A DNA stretch of 64,000 bases from Anaerococcus murdochii. GTDB lineage: Bacteria; Bacillota; Clostridia; Tissierellales; Peptoniphilaceae. The notes beneath the pieces are model-generated. The model searched no databases. It was given only the letters and a program-made list of their open reading frames with translations, and was not told the origin of the DNA. The stretch lies in NCBI RefSeq assembly GCF_019957155.1, contig NZ_JAIPME010000002.1:992001-1056000 (forward strand). Reading direction: 5' to 3'. Positions 1 through 7,964 of the stretch are shown here, piece after piece. Each line of letters starts with the position of its first letter. Positions within the stretch are counted from its first letter, which is position 1. A program made the translations under genes and the position numbers.

Positions 1-62
1 CAGATGAAGATTGTTTAGTTGAGACTGATACTGTTATTGTGACTTTGGAATGGGGAGATTAA
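1..62 (+). CDS. 3' end of an upstream gene (partial)
   Basis: An open frame enters from the left edge and stops at TAA 60-62. It gives the tail DEDCLVETDTVIVTLEWGD. The next gene begins four bases later, so this belongs to the same prophage transcript. The fragment is too short to identify a product. Confidence 0.5.
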   Translation, partial: DEDCLVETDTVIVTLEWGD

Positions 63-65
63 GAA

Positions 66-260
66 ATGAGATACGTTTATGCAAGGAAATCAAGACATTT
101 TAATGGTGATGCTTATTTAAAAAAAGGTTTTGTGATGGCTTCTAGGAATCAGGATTTAGATGGTTCTAAATATTATGATTTACTTGTCTATGATAAGAAA
201 TTGAAGGATGAGGAAGTCAAGGAATGGGGATTTGAGTATATAGGAGAGTTTACAGAATGA
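66..260 (+). CDS. Small prophage protein, unknown
   Basis: This 64-residue soluble protein is rich in charged and aromatic residues (KYYDLLVYDKKLKDEEVKEW) and has no membrane segment or recognisable motif. It starts at ATG four bases after the upstream stop. Its last codons overlap the start of the MazG-like gene, so the two are probably translationally coupled. The position among nucleotide-metabolism genes suggests an early/middle phage accessory protein. I do not recognise the family. Confidence 0.6.
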   Translation: MRYVYARKSRHFNGDAYLKKGFVMASRNQDLDGSKYYDLLVYDKKLKDEEVKEWGFEYIGEFTE

Positions 261-592
261 ATTTTGAAGATTTAAAAGATAAGGTTTTATGCTGGGCAGA
301 TGATAAGGATTTGCTCCACGCTGAAAATGCTCCTAAGCAATTTTTGAAGTTTATTGAAGAGGTTTTCGAGTTTAAGACAGAATTTGATATCAGCTACTGT
401 CCATGGAGAGTAAGAAAAGGTTTAGAGCACAATCTTAGGCTTGAAATGGGAGATATTTTCGTTACTTTGATTATCCTTTGTGAACAGATTGGAATTGACC
501 CTATTAAATGTTTAGAAATGGCATACAACAAAATTAGCAAAAGAAAAGGAAAGACTATAAATGGTCAATTTATCAAGGAGGAGGATTTATAA
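257..592 (+). CDS. MazG-like NTP pyrophosphohydrolase
   Basis: This 111-residue protein has the all-alpha MazG/dUTPase-2-like pattern. An acidic helix (FIEEVFEFKTEFD, about residues 31-43) is followed by LRLEMGDIFVTLIILCEQIGID, which carries the second acidic metal-binding helix. The family hydrolyses non-canonical or excess (d)NTPs to the monophosphate and pyrophosphate, probably with Mg ions held by the E and D residues. Phages carry such genes to shape nucleotide pools, which fits ThyX three genes downstream. The start overlaps the previous gene by four bases and the next gene starts directly after the stop. The family is fairly certain; the exact substrate cannot be read from the sequence. 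Confidence 0.8.
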   Translation: MNFEDLKDKVLCWADDKDLLHAENAPKQFLKFIEEVFEFKTEFDISYCPWRVRKGLEHNLRLEMGDIFVTLIILCEQIGIDPIKCLEMAYNKISKRKGKTINGQFIKEEDL

Positions 593-1198
593 GTGGAGAA
601 TAAATCGGAGAATGTTTACGATAATTTAAAGAATGACAGATTGTTTGTAGAATTGGGGGCAAGTAATCATTCAGAATATGAAAGAGAAAAACATGATTAT
701 TACGCCACAGACCCGCAGGCAGTAGAAGAATTATTGAAGGTAGAAAACTTTGATAAAAACATATTAGAGCCTTGTTGCGGTGAAGGGCATATATCGAAAA
801 CATTAGAAAAACACGGCTATATGGTGGAATCAAGCGACTTGATAGACCGAGATTTTGGTCGAGGTGGGGTAGACTACCTCACCATATCAAGTTGGCATGG
901 AGATATAATTACTAACCCTCCATACAAAGATGCTAAAGAATTTGTTGAACATTCTCTAGATATAATTAAGCCAGGTAAAAAAGTTGCAATGTTACTTAAA
1001 ATACAGTTTTTAGAAAGCGTGAAGCGTAGAAAATTATTTGAGGAACACCCGCCTAAATTTGTTTATGTGTTCAGCAAGAGGGCCAATTGTGCTAGAAATG
1101 GTGACTTTGAAAATTTCCCTCGTAATAGTGCAATTTGTTATTGTTGGTATATATGGGAAAAAGGATTTAAAGGCGAACCTGTTATCAGGTGGATATAG
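593..1198 (+). CDS. Phage DNA adenine-N6 methyltransferase
   Basis: This 201-residue protein has an S-adenosylmethionine fold. Motif I is ILEPCCGEGHI at about residue 61, an acidic SSDLIDR follows at the next strand, and the amino-methyltransferase catalytic motif NPPY lies in DIITNPPYKDA at about residue 103. It should methylate adenine (or possibly cytosine) amino groups in phage DNA, perhaps as protection against restriction. The start is GTG, placed directly after the preceding TAA with a GGAGG seven bases upstream. No cognate nuclease is adjacent, so I read it as an orphan phage methylase. Its target sequence cannot be predicted. Confidence 0.8.
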   Translation: MENKSENVYDNLKNDRLFVELGASNHSEYEREKHDYYATDPQAVEELLKVENFDKNILEPCCGEGHISKTLEKHGYMVESSDLIDRDFGRGGVDYLTISSWHGDIITNPPYKDAKEFVEHSLDIIKPGKKVAMLLKIQFLESVKRRKLFEEHPPKFVYVFSKRANCARNGDFENFPRNSAICYCWYIWEKGFKGEPVIRWI

Positions 1199-1210
1199 AA
1201 AGGATTTGTA

Positions 1211-1594
1211 ATGGGTAAGATTATATATTTAATATCAGTTTTGAAAACTATAGATATGTTGACAATCCTTGGCTTTGTAATAGGTGTGGGTGTTGTATTT
1301 TATACCACATATATAATAGAGGATTGTGAAGATTATATGAGTTATAGCTACAATGAGGAACGCAATGAATTTTATACTCAAAAATATAATTACAATATTA
1401 TGTTTCGCAAGAAAATCATAGTATTTATGTTAATATGTGTTCTTCTACAAGTTTTAATACCAAAGAAAGAAGAAATGTATGCGATAGCTTTGACTAAAAA
1501 CTACAAGGTTGAAGATATGTATAAAATGACAAAGGGTGAGATAAGAGATAACATCGATTATCTTTTTAAAAAGATTGAAGAATTGAAGAAGTGA
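1211..1594 (+). CDS. Two-segment membrane protein, unknown
   Basis: This 127-residue protein has two predicted membrane segments: MLTILGFVIGVGVVFYTTYI at about residues 17-36 and IIVFMLICVLLQVLI at about 69-83. Between them is a polar tyrosine-rich stretch, and the carboxyl tail is charged (YLFKKIEELKK). It lies between the methyltransferase and ThyX genes, with short gaps that suggest one transcript. Phages often place small inner-membrane proteins of this kind among early genes, but I see no family signature. A role in superinfection exclusion would be a guess. Confidence 0.55.
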   Translation: MGKIIYLISVLKTIDMLTILGFVIGVGVVFYTTYIIEDCEDYMSYSYNEERNEFYTQKYNYNIMFRKKIIVFMLICVLLQVLIPKKEEMYAIALTKNYKVEDMYKMTKGEIRDNIDYLFKKIEELKK

Positions 1595-1603
1595 GGATTT
1601 ATA

Positions 1604-2236
1604 ATGGTAAGAATATTAGAAAATAAAGTAGAGCTAGTGAAAGAAAACCTATCTTATGATGATGTTTTATCCAAGATAGAACAAGCAACTAGATTATGTT
1701 ACAGGTCTAAAAGAAGTGAAACCAGGGAAGGTAGAGAAAAGTTTTTGAAAAATTTAATTGCAGTAGACCACGAATCTATAATTGAGCATGGCAGCCTATC
1801 TTTTCTTATAACCACAGATAGGGCTTGTGCTAATCAGATTGTAAGGCATAGACTTGCTTCATATAGTCAAGAATCAACCAGATACGTGAATTTAAGCGAT
1901 TTAGAGATTGTACTAGACCATTCATATGGTGAGGAAGAAAAAGAGAGAATAGTATCAAGGTGTATTGATATGACACTAACATATGGTTCTCTAGGTGGTG
2001 ATAAAAAATCCACCAGGGACAAGGCCAGGGCAATTCTACCACTATGTACGGCAACTAGATTGTATATGACAATGAATTTTAGAGAGATAAGGCACTTTTT
2101 AAAGCTAAGACTTGATAAGGCGGCACATCAATCTATAAGAGAGGTTGCTTATCAGATTTTAAAAATAATGAAAGAGGAATATCCTGTTTTTGTTTTTGAT
2201 TTTGACCTAGCTGATTATGAGGATATTTATGGATGA
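1604..2236 (+). CDS. thyX: Flavin-dependent thymidylate synthase ThyX
   Basis: This 210-residue protein carries the ThyX signature RHRLASYSQESTRY (about residues 81-94), matching the family pattern RHRxxSxxxxSxRY. Further conserved blocks are AVDHESIIEHGSLSF, where histidine and serine contact FAD or substrate, and LRLDKAAHQSIREVA near the C terminus, which contains the substrate-activating arginine region. ThyX makes dTMP from dUMP using methylene-tetrahydrofolate and NAD(P)H through FAD, as a homotetramer. Length is normal for the family. Together with the MazG-like gene it gives the phage its own control of the thymidine pool. Confidence 0.93.
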   Translation: MVRILENKVELVKENLSYDDVLSKIEQATRLCYRSKRSETREGREKFLKNLIAVDHESIIEHGSLSFLITTDRACANQIVRHRLASYSQESTRYVNLSDLEIVLDHSYGEEEKERIVSRCIDMTLTYGSLGGDKKSTRDKARAILPLCTATRLYMTMNFREIRHFLKLRLDKAAHQSIREVAYQILKIMKEEYPVFVFDFDLADYEDIYG

Positions 2237-2513
2237 TTTACTCTTGGTGGCAAGAAAGCTAAATATTGTATTGCCTAAACTTTGTAAGAAGTTAGGATTG
2301 GATTATAAGGTAATCAGGATAAGTGGAGGTTTTAAAATTTTTACTATGGATAATGAACCTATAGTCTATGCTGACTTAATCAATAAAAGATTTGAATTAC
2401 TGGGTGATTTTAATCTTTTACCACGACATTTAAGACGAATGTTGATAGAAGATTTGAGATTTATAACTCTTTTTAATGTGAAAGAATCTGAAATAGAAAA
2501 GAGGTTTGTTTGA
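2229..2513 (+). CDS. Small prophage protein, unknown
   Basis: This protein has 94 residues from the ATG at 2229, which has a GAGGA about six bases upstream. An in-frame ATG at 2217 overlaps the thyX end and lacks a ribosome site. The sequence MDDLLLVARKLNIVLPKLCKKLG is amphipathic and basic, and the middle resembles a small beta sheet (GGFKIFTMDNEPIVYADL). No known motif is visible. Its stop overlaps the TTG start of the next gene, which suggests coupling to the late regulator. Confidence 0.55.
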   Translation: MDDLLLVARKLNIVLPKLCKKLGLDYKVIRISGGFKIFTMDNEPIVYADLINKRFELLGDFNLLPRHLRRMLIEDLRFITLFNVKESEIEKRFV

Positions 2514-2953
2514 GGAACTTTTATGAAATGGCTGTCAAGGACAAGCTTTTGAAATACACTTATGCTAAAGAATTTCTAGCCAGGATAGATAATGACATAA
2601 TGTGCTTAAAAAACAAAGAAAAGAATAAAAATATGATAGGTAAGTATGGTATATCAAGCGGTGCTGGAGGAAGTCTTAGTCAAGAGGAAATAATCCTTAA
2701 TATCAACGCTGAAATAGACCTACTTGAAAAAAATCGTCAGTCTAACATAGACCTTATTAAAAGAATGGATAAGGCTATGGAGGGTATGAGCGAACTTGAA
2801 AAAGACATAACCCTTGAAATATATGGGAAAAAGAAAAGAGATGGTAGGATAGAGACTCTTAAATCTAAATATCATTACAGTCAAAGTCAAATATACAGAA
2901 TAGCTAACGACGGAGTAAGACATATATCTCTTATGCTTTATGGGAATTGCTAG
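2510..2953 (+). CDS. Late-gene regulator, ArpU/RinA-like
   Basis: This 147-residue protein starts at TTG 2510, coupled to the previous stop, with GAGG five bases upstream. The first two thirds is charged and probably coiled coil. The C-terminal part (KSKYHYSQSQIYRIANDGVRHISLMLYG, in two pieces) reads like a sigma-region-4/helix-turn-helix of the kind found in ArpU and RinA phage activators. Such proteins switch on packaging and structural genes in Gram-positive phages. The location, last gene before the non-coding gap that precedes HNH-terminase, is the usual one for this regulator. The family is inferred from order and the HTH-like tail, not from a clear motif. Confidence 0.6.
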   Translation: MRNFYEMAVKDKLLKYTYAKEFLARIDNDIMCLKNKEKNKNMIGKYGISSGAGGSLSQEEIILNINAEIDLLEKNRQSNIDLIKRMDKAMEGMSELEKDITLEIYGKKKRDGRIETLKSKYHYSQSQIYRIANDGVRHISLMLYGNC

Positions 2954-3073
2954 AAAACCTAAGAGAATTGTTATGTTAAATTTATGGTAGTTAATTCTAA
3001 TAAAGCTCTATAAATGGTGGAAAATGCGAAAAAGATGGGAAGTTATATCTTAAAAATGTGATATAATAGTAGT

Positions 3074-3196
3074 GTGGAGATGTGCAGAAAAGCGTCCTCC
3101 TAATGATGTTATTATAATACTTTTCGTTTTCTCAATGGTGCTTAATCCACTTTACATCTCAAACATTGAAGCAGTCTTAAAAAGGCTGCTTTTTTG
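3074..3196 (+). ncRNA. Candidate phage small RNA with promoter and terminator
   Basis: The 357-base gap between the regulator and the HNH gene has no convincing ORF. A clean TATAAT lies at 3062-3067. A hairpin AGCAGTC/GGCTGCT with a T run ends at 3196. The roughly 120-nt segment between them can close on itself through GAGATGT near 3077 and ACATCTC near 3154, with a second GAAAAGCG/CTTTTCG pairing inside. This is consistent with a discrete structured RNA, or with a leader terminated before HNH-terminase. The -35 is poor. The cos site may also lie in this gap, but I could not recognise it. Confidence 0.4.
3170..3196 (+). terminator. Intrinsic terminator before HNH gene
   Basis: Stem AGCAGTC pairs with GGCTGCT across a TTAAAAA loop and is followed by six T residues. 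It separates the upstream transcript from the packaging genes. Confidence 0.75.
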
Positions 3197-3319
3197 TTGG
3201 GAAAAATGACATTCAATAGGACAGGTGTGCAATGTTACACGCTGGGGAAAACATATATCATTATAGGTCTGTGGGTGGTAGAAGATATATGACAGAATGT
3301 TTGAAATGGAATGGTTTTA

Positions 3320-3649
3320 ATGCGAAAAAAAGGAAAATTTGATAGTTTATATAAGACAAAAACTTGGCAGAATTTAAGAAAATATGTATTAGTGCGTGAT
3401 AATTATCTTTGCCAAATAGGGGTGAGATATGGTAAGCGTGAAGATGCCGAAGTAGTACACCATATTTTCCCTGCGGAGGAATATCCTGAATTATTTTATA
3501 ATCCTGACAACTTAATCTCCTTGTCTAAAAAAGCACATAATAAAATGCACGACAGGTTGACGGATGAAATAACAATAGAAGGTAAAAGACTACAAGAAAG
3601 AGTTAGAAAGAAGGTGTTTGGAAGTGACGGAAAAGGAGAAAAACTATGA
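3320..3649 (+). CDS. HNH endonuclease (packaging-associated)
   Basis: This protein has 109 residues from the ATG at 3320; an ATG at 3311 in the same frame is equally possible, and neither has a good ribosome site. It shows the HNH pattern: VVHHIFP with the paired histidines at about residues 51-52, then NPDNLISLSKKAHNKMHD with the central N and final H. HNH proteins placed directly before terminase are known to be needed for DNA packaging in HK97-like cos phages, acting with the terminase nuclease. Size and order fit that role. The next gene starts within this one. Confidence 0.85.
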   Translation: MRKKGKFDSLYKTKTWQNLRKYVLVRDNYLCQIGVRYGKREDAEVVHHIFPAEEYPELFYNPDNLISLSKKAHNKMHDRLTDEITIEGKRLQERVRKKVFGSDGKGEKL

Positions 3650-4070
3650 TAGGTTAGGCAACTTGAATAATTCTAGCAGAAACAGTAAAGAAGTCGAAAA
3701 ACTTTTAGAAAATGATATAACAAAAACTATTGTCGACTGTATGAAGGCCATAGGAACATATGACAATGCCTTTGTTCTTAGTATAGGAATCCTTGACGGA
3801 CTTTTGACTGATTATCGTGACGCCAGAAGTCAATGGGAAGCAGAAGGACGCCTTTTAGTAATAGAATATACAAATAAAAACGGTCAAACAAATACTGTAA
3901 AAAACCCTTTATATCAATCAATGGAAAAGTTAAGAATGGATATTTTAACATACTTAAGGGAACTTGGAATTACACCGTCAGGTCTTAAAAAGCTAAAACA
4001 AGATAGTTTTGGTGACGAAACCAAGGTTTCCAAGGTTGAAGAAATGTTAATAAGTCTAAGTCAGATGTGA
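3624..4070 (+). CDS. Terminase small subunit, P27 family
   Basis: This protein has 148 residues. I chose GTG 3624 because AAGGTG lies seven bases upstream; a TTG at 3618 is too close to it. The body matches the P27-type small subunit in length and layout. It contains a helical central region (VDCMKAIGTYDNAFVLSIGIL), an acidic middle, and the tail LRELGITPSGLKKLKQDSFG, which is typical of the family. It should bind phage DNA at the packaging site and load the large subunit. The gene overlaps HNH and is followed four bases later by the large terminase. Confidence 0.8.
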   Translation: MTEKEKNYDRLGNLNNSSRNSKEVEKLLENDITKTIVDCMKAIGTYDNAFVLSIGILDGLLTDYRDARSQWEAEGRLLVIEYTNKNGQTNTVKNPLYQSMEKLRMDILTYLRELGITPSGLKKLKQDSFGDETKVSKVEEMLISLSQM

Positions 4071-4074
4071 TTAT

Positions 4075-5811
4075 ATGGCGAAAAAGGAAAACATTAATTT
4101 AAAAGAAGTAAATAAGTATGTAGACGATATTCTAAGTGGTAAAAAAATAGCTTGCAAGGAGTTAAAACAAACTTGCCAAAGATATAAGGACGACCTTAAA
4201 AATCCTAAATTTGATTTTAAAACTAAAGAAGCTAACTTTGTAATCGGCATAATAGAAAATCTCTTTGAACACATACAGGGTGAGGATTTGAATGGTGCAC
4301 CTCTAGCAGGAAGAAATTTAAAACTTGAACCTTGGCAAAAGTTTATTATATACAACCTTGTCGGATTTTATTGGAAAGGAACTAACAATAGGAGATTTCA
4401 AGAAGCTTTTATTATGATACCAAGGAAGAATGGTAAAACCTCTTTTTCAGCGGCTCTTGCTTTTGCTTTAGGCGTGCTTGATATGGCGAGTAATTCACAG
4501 GTTTACATTGTAGGTGCTGTTATTAAACAAGCTCTACAGGCTTTTAATTTTATTGTCAAAAACATAAATGCCTGGGGTGAGAGAGATTATTTTAAAATTC
4601 TTGATAATAACAACGAACACTCAATCAAGCGTGAATTTGAAAAAGGGTCACTAAGTATAGAAGCACTTGTTGATAGGGACTCACTTAACGCCAACTTTGT
4701 AATAATGGATGAGCTTCACGAATACAAAAATGCTAGTAAATATACGTCTATGAAAAAGGCCATGAGAGCTTATACTAACAAGCTTATAATCGGTATTACT
4801 ACAGCTGGGGATGATATGAACTCTTTTTGTTATAAGAGGTTGCTATATTGTCAAAAGGTAATCAATAAAAATCCCGAAACTGGAAAATACCAGGTTGAAA
4901 ATGATAAGCAATTTGTATTTATAAGTAAGGCTGACCAGGAGGAAGATGGGTCTGTAGATTACACCAATCCTGAAATTCATGAGATGGCAAGTCCTAATTA
5001 TGGGGTTACTATAAGACCTGATGATATGATGTCGGATGCTATAGATGCCGAACACGACCCTCAAATGAGGAAAGAGTTTTTAGCAAAAGACCTTGATGTT
5101 TATACGTCATCATTAAAATCATATTTCAATATCGATACCTTTAGAAAATCTGATAGTAAATATGATTGGTCTATAGAAGAACTCGCTAAACTTGATATAG
5201 CTTGGTTTGGTGGTGCGGATTTATCTAAGATGCACGACTTGACGGCAACAGCTCTTGTTGGTTGCTATAATGGTGTGGATATAATCATAACTCACGCTTT
5301 TTTCCCGATAACTAGGGCTTATATAAAGGCTGATGAAGACGAGATACCTTTATTTGGTTGGCAAGATGACGGACTTTTGACTATGAGTAATAGTGAGGTA
5401 GTCAACTATACCGACATAGTAAATTGGTTTAAAATGATGCGTGATAAAGGTTTTGACATAAGACAGGTAGGTTTTGATAGGAAGTTTGCCGATGAATTTT
5501 ACCTTATGATGAAAAATGAGGGTTTTAAAATGGTAGATGAACCACAGCTTTATATTAATAAATCAAAAGGCTTTAGACGTATAGAAAGAAAGGCTCTTAG
5601 TGGAGAATTGTACTATTGTCATTCACCCGCTTATGAATATTGTGTAGAAAACGTACACGGAATGGAAAAGACAGATGATATGATACAGTATGAAAAAATT
5701 CTACCTAACTTAAGAATAGATTTATTTGATGCTAGTGTTTTTGCAACTGTAAGACTTATAAACGATTTAGCAGGTCATCAGTTGTGGGAAGATTGGTTAA
5801 AAGAGAAATGA
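4075..5811 (+). CDS. Terminase large subunit (HK97/P27 type)
   Basis: This 578-residue packaging motor has an ATPase domain with a P-loop-like PRKNGKTS (about residues 116-123), preceded by LEPWQKFI. The Walker B segment FVIMDELHEY lies at about residues 204-213. A nuclease domain begins near GGADLSKMHDLTA (about residue 380) and has further acidic positions downstream. The protein cuts concatemeric DNA and pumps it into the prohead through the portal. Length is normal for the family. The stop overlaps the ATG of the next small gene as ATGA. Confidence 0.95.
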   Translation: MAKKENINLKEVNKYVDDILSGKKIACKELKQTCQRYKDDLKNPKFDFKTKEANFVIGIIENLFEHIQGEDLNGAPLAGRNLKLEPWQKFIIYNLVGFYWKGTNNRRFQEAFIMIPRKNGKTSFSAALAFALGVLDMASNSQVYIVGAVIKQALQAFNFIVKNINAWGERDYFKILDNNNEHSIKREFEKGSLSIEALVDRDSLNANFVIMDELHEYKNASKYTSMKKAMRAYTNKLIIGITTAGDDMNSFCYKRLLYCQKVINKNPETGKYQVENDKQFVFISKADQEEDGSVDYTNPEIHEMASPNYGVTIRPDDMMSDAIDAEHDPQMRKEFLAKDLDVYTSSLKSYFNIDTFRKSDSKYDWSIEELAKLDIAWFGGADLSKMHDLTATALVGCYNGVDIIITHAFFPITRAYIKADEDEIPLFGWQDDGLLTMSNSEVVNYTDIVNWFKMMRDKGFDIRQVGFDRKFADEFYLMMKNEGFKMVDEPQLYINKSKGFRRIERKALSGELYYCHSPAYEYCVENVHGMEKTDDMIQYEKILPNLRIDLFDASVFATVRLINDLAGHQLWEDWLKEK

Positions 5812-6065
5812 AATTAAGTATTATACATTACCCGAAGATGAAAAGAGCATATTTACTTAAAAGAGAGCATGGAGAATATAGTCAACATGCTCATTTTTAT
5901 AGTAGGAAAGAGGCAATCAAATGTAGGAATTTAATTGATAGTATGACCTATCCCTATGAGAAAAAATATTTGATAGCGATGAAGAGAATACTAACAGAAT
6001 CGGAGTTTAGGACTTTGAATAAGAAGCCCAGGTATTATTGTGTGAATAAAGGCCCAAGGAGGTGA
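5808..6065 (+). CDS. Small basic protein between terminase and portal
   Basis: This protein has 85 residues, starting at ATG 5808 in an ATGA overlap with the terminase stop; an in-frame GTG lies 24 bases upstream. It is very basic and tyrosine-rich (LLKREHGEYSQHAHFYSRKEA, KKPRYYCVNKGPRR). No domain is recognised. Small basic proteins in this slot occur in related phages, and nucleic-acid binding is possible, but that is a guess. It ends in the Shine-Dalgarno region of the portal gene. Confidence 0.6.
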   Translation: MKLSIIHYPKMKRAYLLKREHGEYSQHAHFYSRKEAIKCRNLIDSMTYPYEKKYLIAMKRILTESEFRTLNKKPRYYCVNKGPRR

Positions 6066-6070
6066 TTAAT

Positions 6071-7360
6071 ATTGGAATACTAGATTGGTTTAAAAGAGAT
6101 GAAGAAAAATCTTATCCATATGTTGATGGGTACAAGGAAGAAATAGCCGCTCTTGCAGGTTGGTCCGTAGATTGTGATTATAGAAAATATGTACCAAAAG
6201 GTTATAGGACTCTTGATACTAGCCCTGAAATAAAGGCTGGGGTTGAGAAAATGGCGGAGATAATTTCCGCTATGACTATTTACCAGATGAAAAATACGAA
6301 CAATGGAGATGTAAGGGTCAAGGATGGTTTGTCAAGGTTTATTGACATAGAACCGTCAAGACTCATGAATAGACAATCGTTAATATCTTGGATTGTTCAA
6401 GAAATGGTTTTGTTTGGTAATGCCGTAATTATACCTAAGACAAGAAATGGTTACCTTTACGACCTTGAACCTTTAGATTATAGGGAATATGAGATTGTAA
6501 ATGAAGAATGGAAAAATAAAAAAACTTATTACATTCATGTTTCTAAAGACAATAAAGTTTATAAGCCTGATGAGGTTTTACATTTTAGGTACAATCCCGA
6601 TTTAAAGAAACCTTGGATAGGAAAAGGGCAAGAGGTATTGCTTCAAGACTTAATGGACGGATTGGGCCAAGCTAGGTCTACAGTTCATGATTTCCTTGAA
6701 AACCAAATGTTACCTACTGTAATCATAAAGGTTGCGGCTTTACCAGGGGATTTAAAAAGTTCCGAAGGTAGGGATGATATTGAAAAAAGATTTATCAAAA
6801 GGGCTAAAAATGGGCAACCTTGGATAGTTCCTGATTTGATGAATGTAGAGCAAATACAACCTTTGACCTTAAATGATATTGGAATTAACGAAAGAATAAA
6901 AATAGATAAAGAGAGTGTAGCAAGTATTCTTGGAATACCTGCTTTTTTATTGGGTGTAGGAGCTTATAACCAGGATGAATACAACAATTTTATTAGAAGT
7001 AAAATTAAAGTCATTTGTCTAGCGATAGAGCAAGAGTTTACAAGAAAACTACTTGTAGCCCCTGATAGATATTTTACATTTAATAGAAAATCTATGTTAT
7101 CTTATGACCTCGATGTTTTAACCGAAGTTTATACTAATCTGTATGAACACGGAATAGTGACAGGAAATGAGGTAAGAGATGCTATTGGAATGAGCCCTAT
7201 TGACGGTTTGGATGAGTTATTGATACTCGAAAACTACATACCAGTAGACAAGAGCGGTGACCAAAAGAAATTAAAAGATGATGACCAGAAAAAGTTAAAA
7301 GACGGTCATGAAAAGAAGCTTGAAAATAACACTCTAGAAGGTGGTGATAATGGTGAATGA
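6071..7360 (+). CDS. Portal protein, HK97 family
   Basis: This is a portal protein of about 429 residues that forms the dodecameric ring at one capsid vertex. The N terminus GILDWFKR is the classic HK97 portal start. Other typical parts are SWIVQEMVLFGNAVIIP, DEVLHFRYNP, and GIPAFLLGVGAYNQDEYNNF. The family usually begins with Met directly before GILDWF, which here would be the ATT codon at 6071, eight bases after AGGAGG. A GTG at 6062 is in frame but lies inside the Shine-Dalgarno. The acidic/lysine-rich C terminus has a short repeat (DDQKKLKD). Confidence 0.92.
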   Translation: MGILDWFKRDEEKSYPYVDGYKEEIAALAGWSVDCDYRKYVPKGYRTLDTSPEIKAGVEKMAEIISAMTIYQMKNTNNGDVRVKDGLSRFIDIEPSRLMNRQSLISWIVQEMVLFGNAVIIPKTRNGYLYDLEPLDYREYEIVNEEWKNKKTYYIHVSKDNKVYKPDEVLHFRYNPDLKKPWIGKGQEVLLQDLMDGLGQARSTVHDFLENQMLPTVIIKVAALPGDLKSSEGRDDIEKRFIKRAKNGQPWIVPDLMNVEQIQPLTLNDIGINERIKIDKESVASILGIPAFLLGVGAYNQDEYNNFIRSKIKVICLAIEQEFTRKLLVAPDRYFTFNRKSMLSYDLDVLTEVYTNLYEHGIVTGNEVRDAIGMSPIDGLDELLILENYIPVDKSGDQKKLKDDDQKKLKDGHEKKLENNTLEGGDNGE

Positions 7361-7964
7361 TGCTCAGTATAGGGACAATCAAGCAAAAGACGTGCAATAC
7401 AGGACAAGTCATGTTAATCTTAGAAACAATAATGACAACGAAGAATTAAGAATCGAGGGCTATTTTGTAGTCTATGATGATGAAACTGAACTGTGGGATG
7501 GAGTCTATGAAAAGATAGACAGAAACGCCTTTGATGGTGAACTTGACAAGGATATAAGAGCCTTGGCAGGTCACGATAGGGAAAAAGTCTTAGGACGTGT
7601 AAAAAACAATACTTTAACTCTTAGGAGCGATGAAAAAGGTCTATGGGGTTCTATCTTGATTAACAAAGATGACCCAGAGGCCTTTTCTTTATACCAAAAA
7701 GTAAAGAGGGGTGACATAGACCAATGTTCTTTTGGTTTTATACCAACCGAGGAAGAAAGGGAAACCAGGTCTAATGGAGAACTCTTTATTGTTAAAAGGT
7801 GCAAACTGATTGAAGTAAGTGTTGTTGCTTTTCCTGCTTATGAAAATACTAGCGTATCGGCTAGGAAAAAGGCTTTTGAGGAAGAGCGTAAGAAAGAATC
7901 TATGCTAGATAGAAAAGAAAAATTGAAGGAGAGAATGAATGAGCTTAAGAGTATTACTGCTTAG
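7350..7964 (+). CDS. Prohead maturation protease, HK97 (U35) type
   Basis: This protein has 204 residues from ATG 7350, which has GAAGGTGG six bases upstream; an in-frame GTG lies at 7341. It shows the typical fold order: IEGYFVVYDDETELWDG near the start, the catalytic histidine in LAGHDREKVLGR (about residue 70), and the serine in DQCSFGFIP (about residue 120). It should cut the scaffolding (delta) part off the capsid subunits during head maturation. It overlaps both the portal end and the capsid start, so head genes are tightly coupled. Confidence 0.92.
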   Translation: MVNDAQYRDNQAKDVQYRTSHVNLRNNNDNEELRIEGYFVVYDDETELWDGVYEKIDRNAFDGELDKDIRALAGHDREKVLGRVKNNTLTLRSDEKGLWGSILINKDDPEAFSLYQKVKRGDIDQCSFGFIPTEEERETRSNGELFIVKRCKLIEVSVVAFPAYENTSVSARKKAFEEERKKESMLDRKEKLKERMNELKSITA

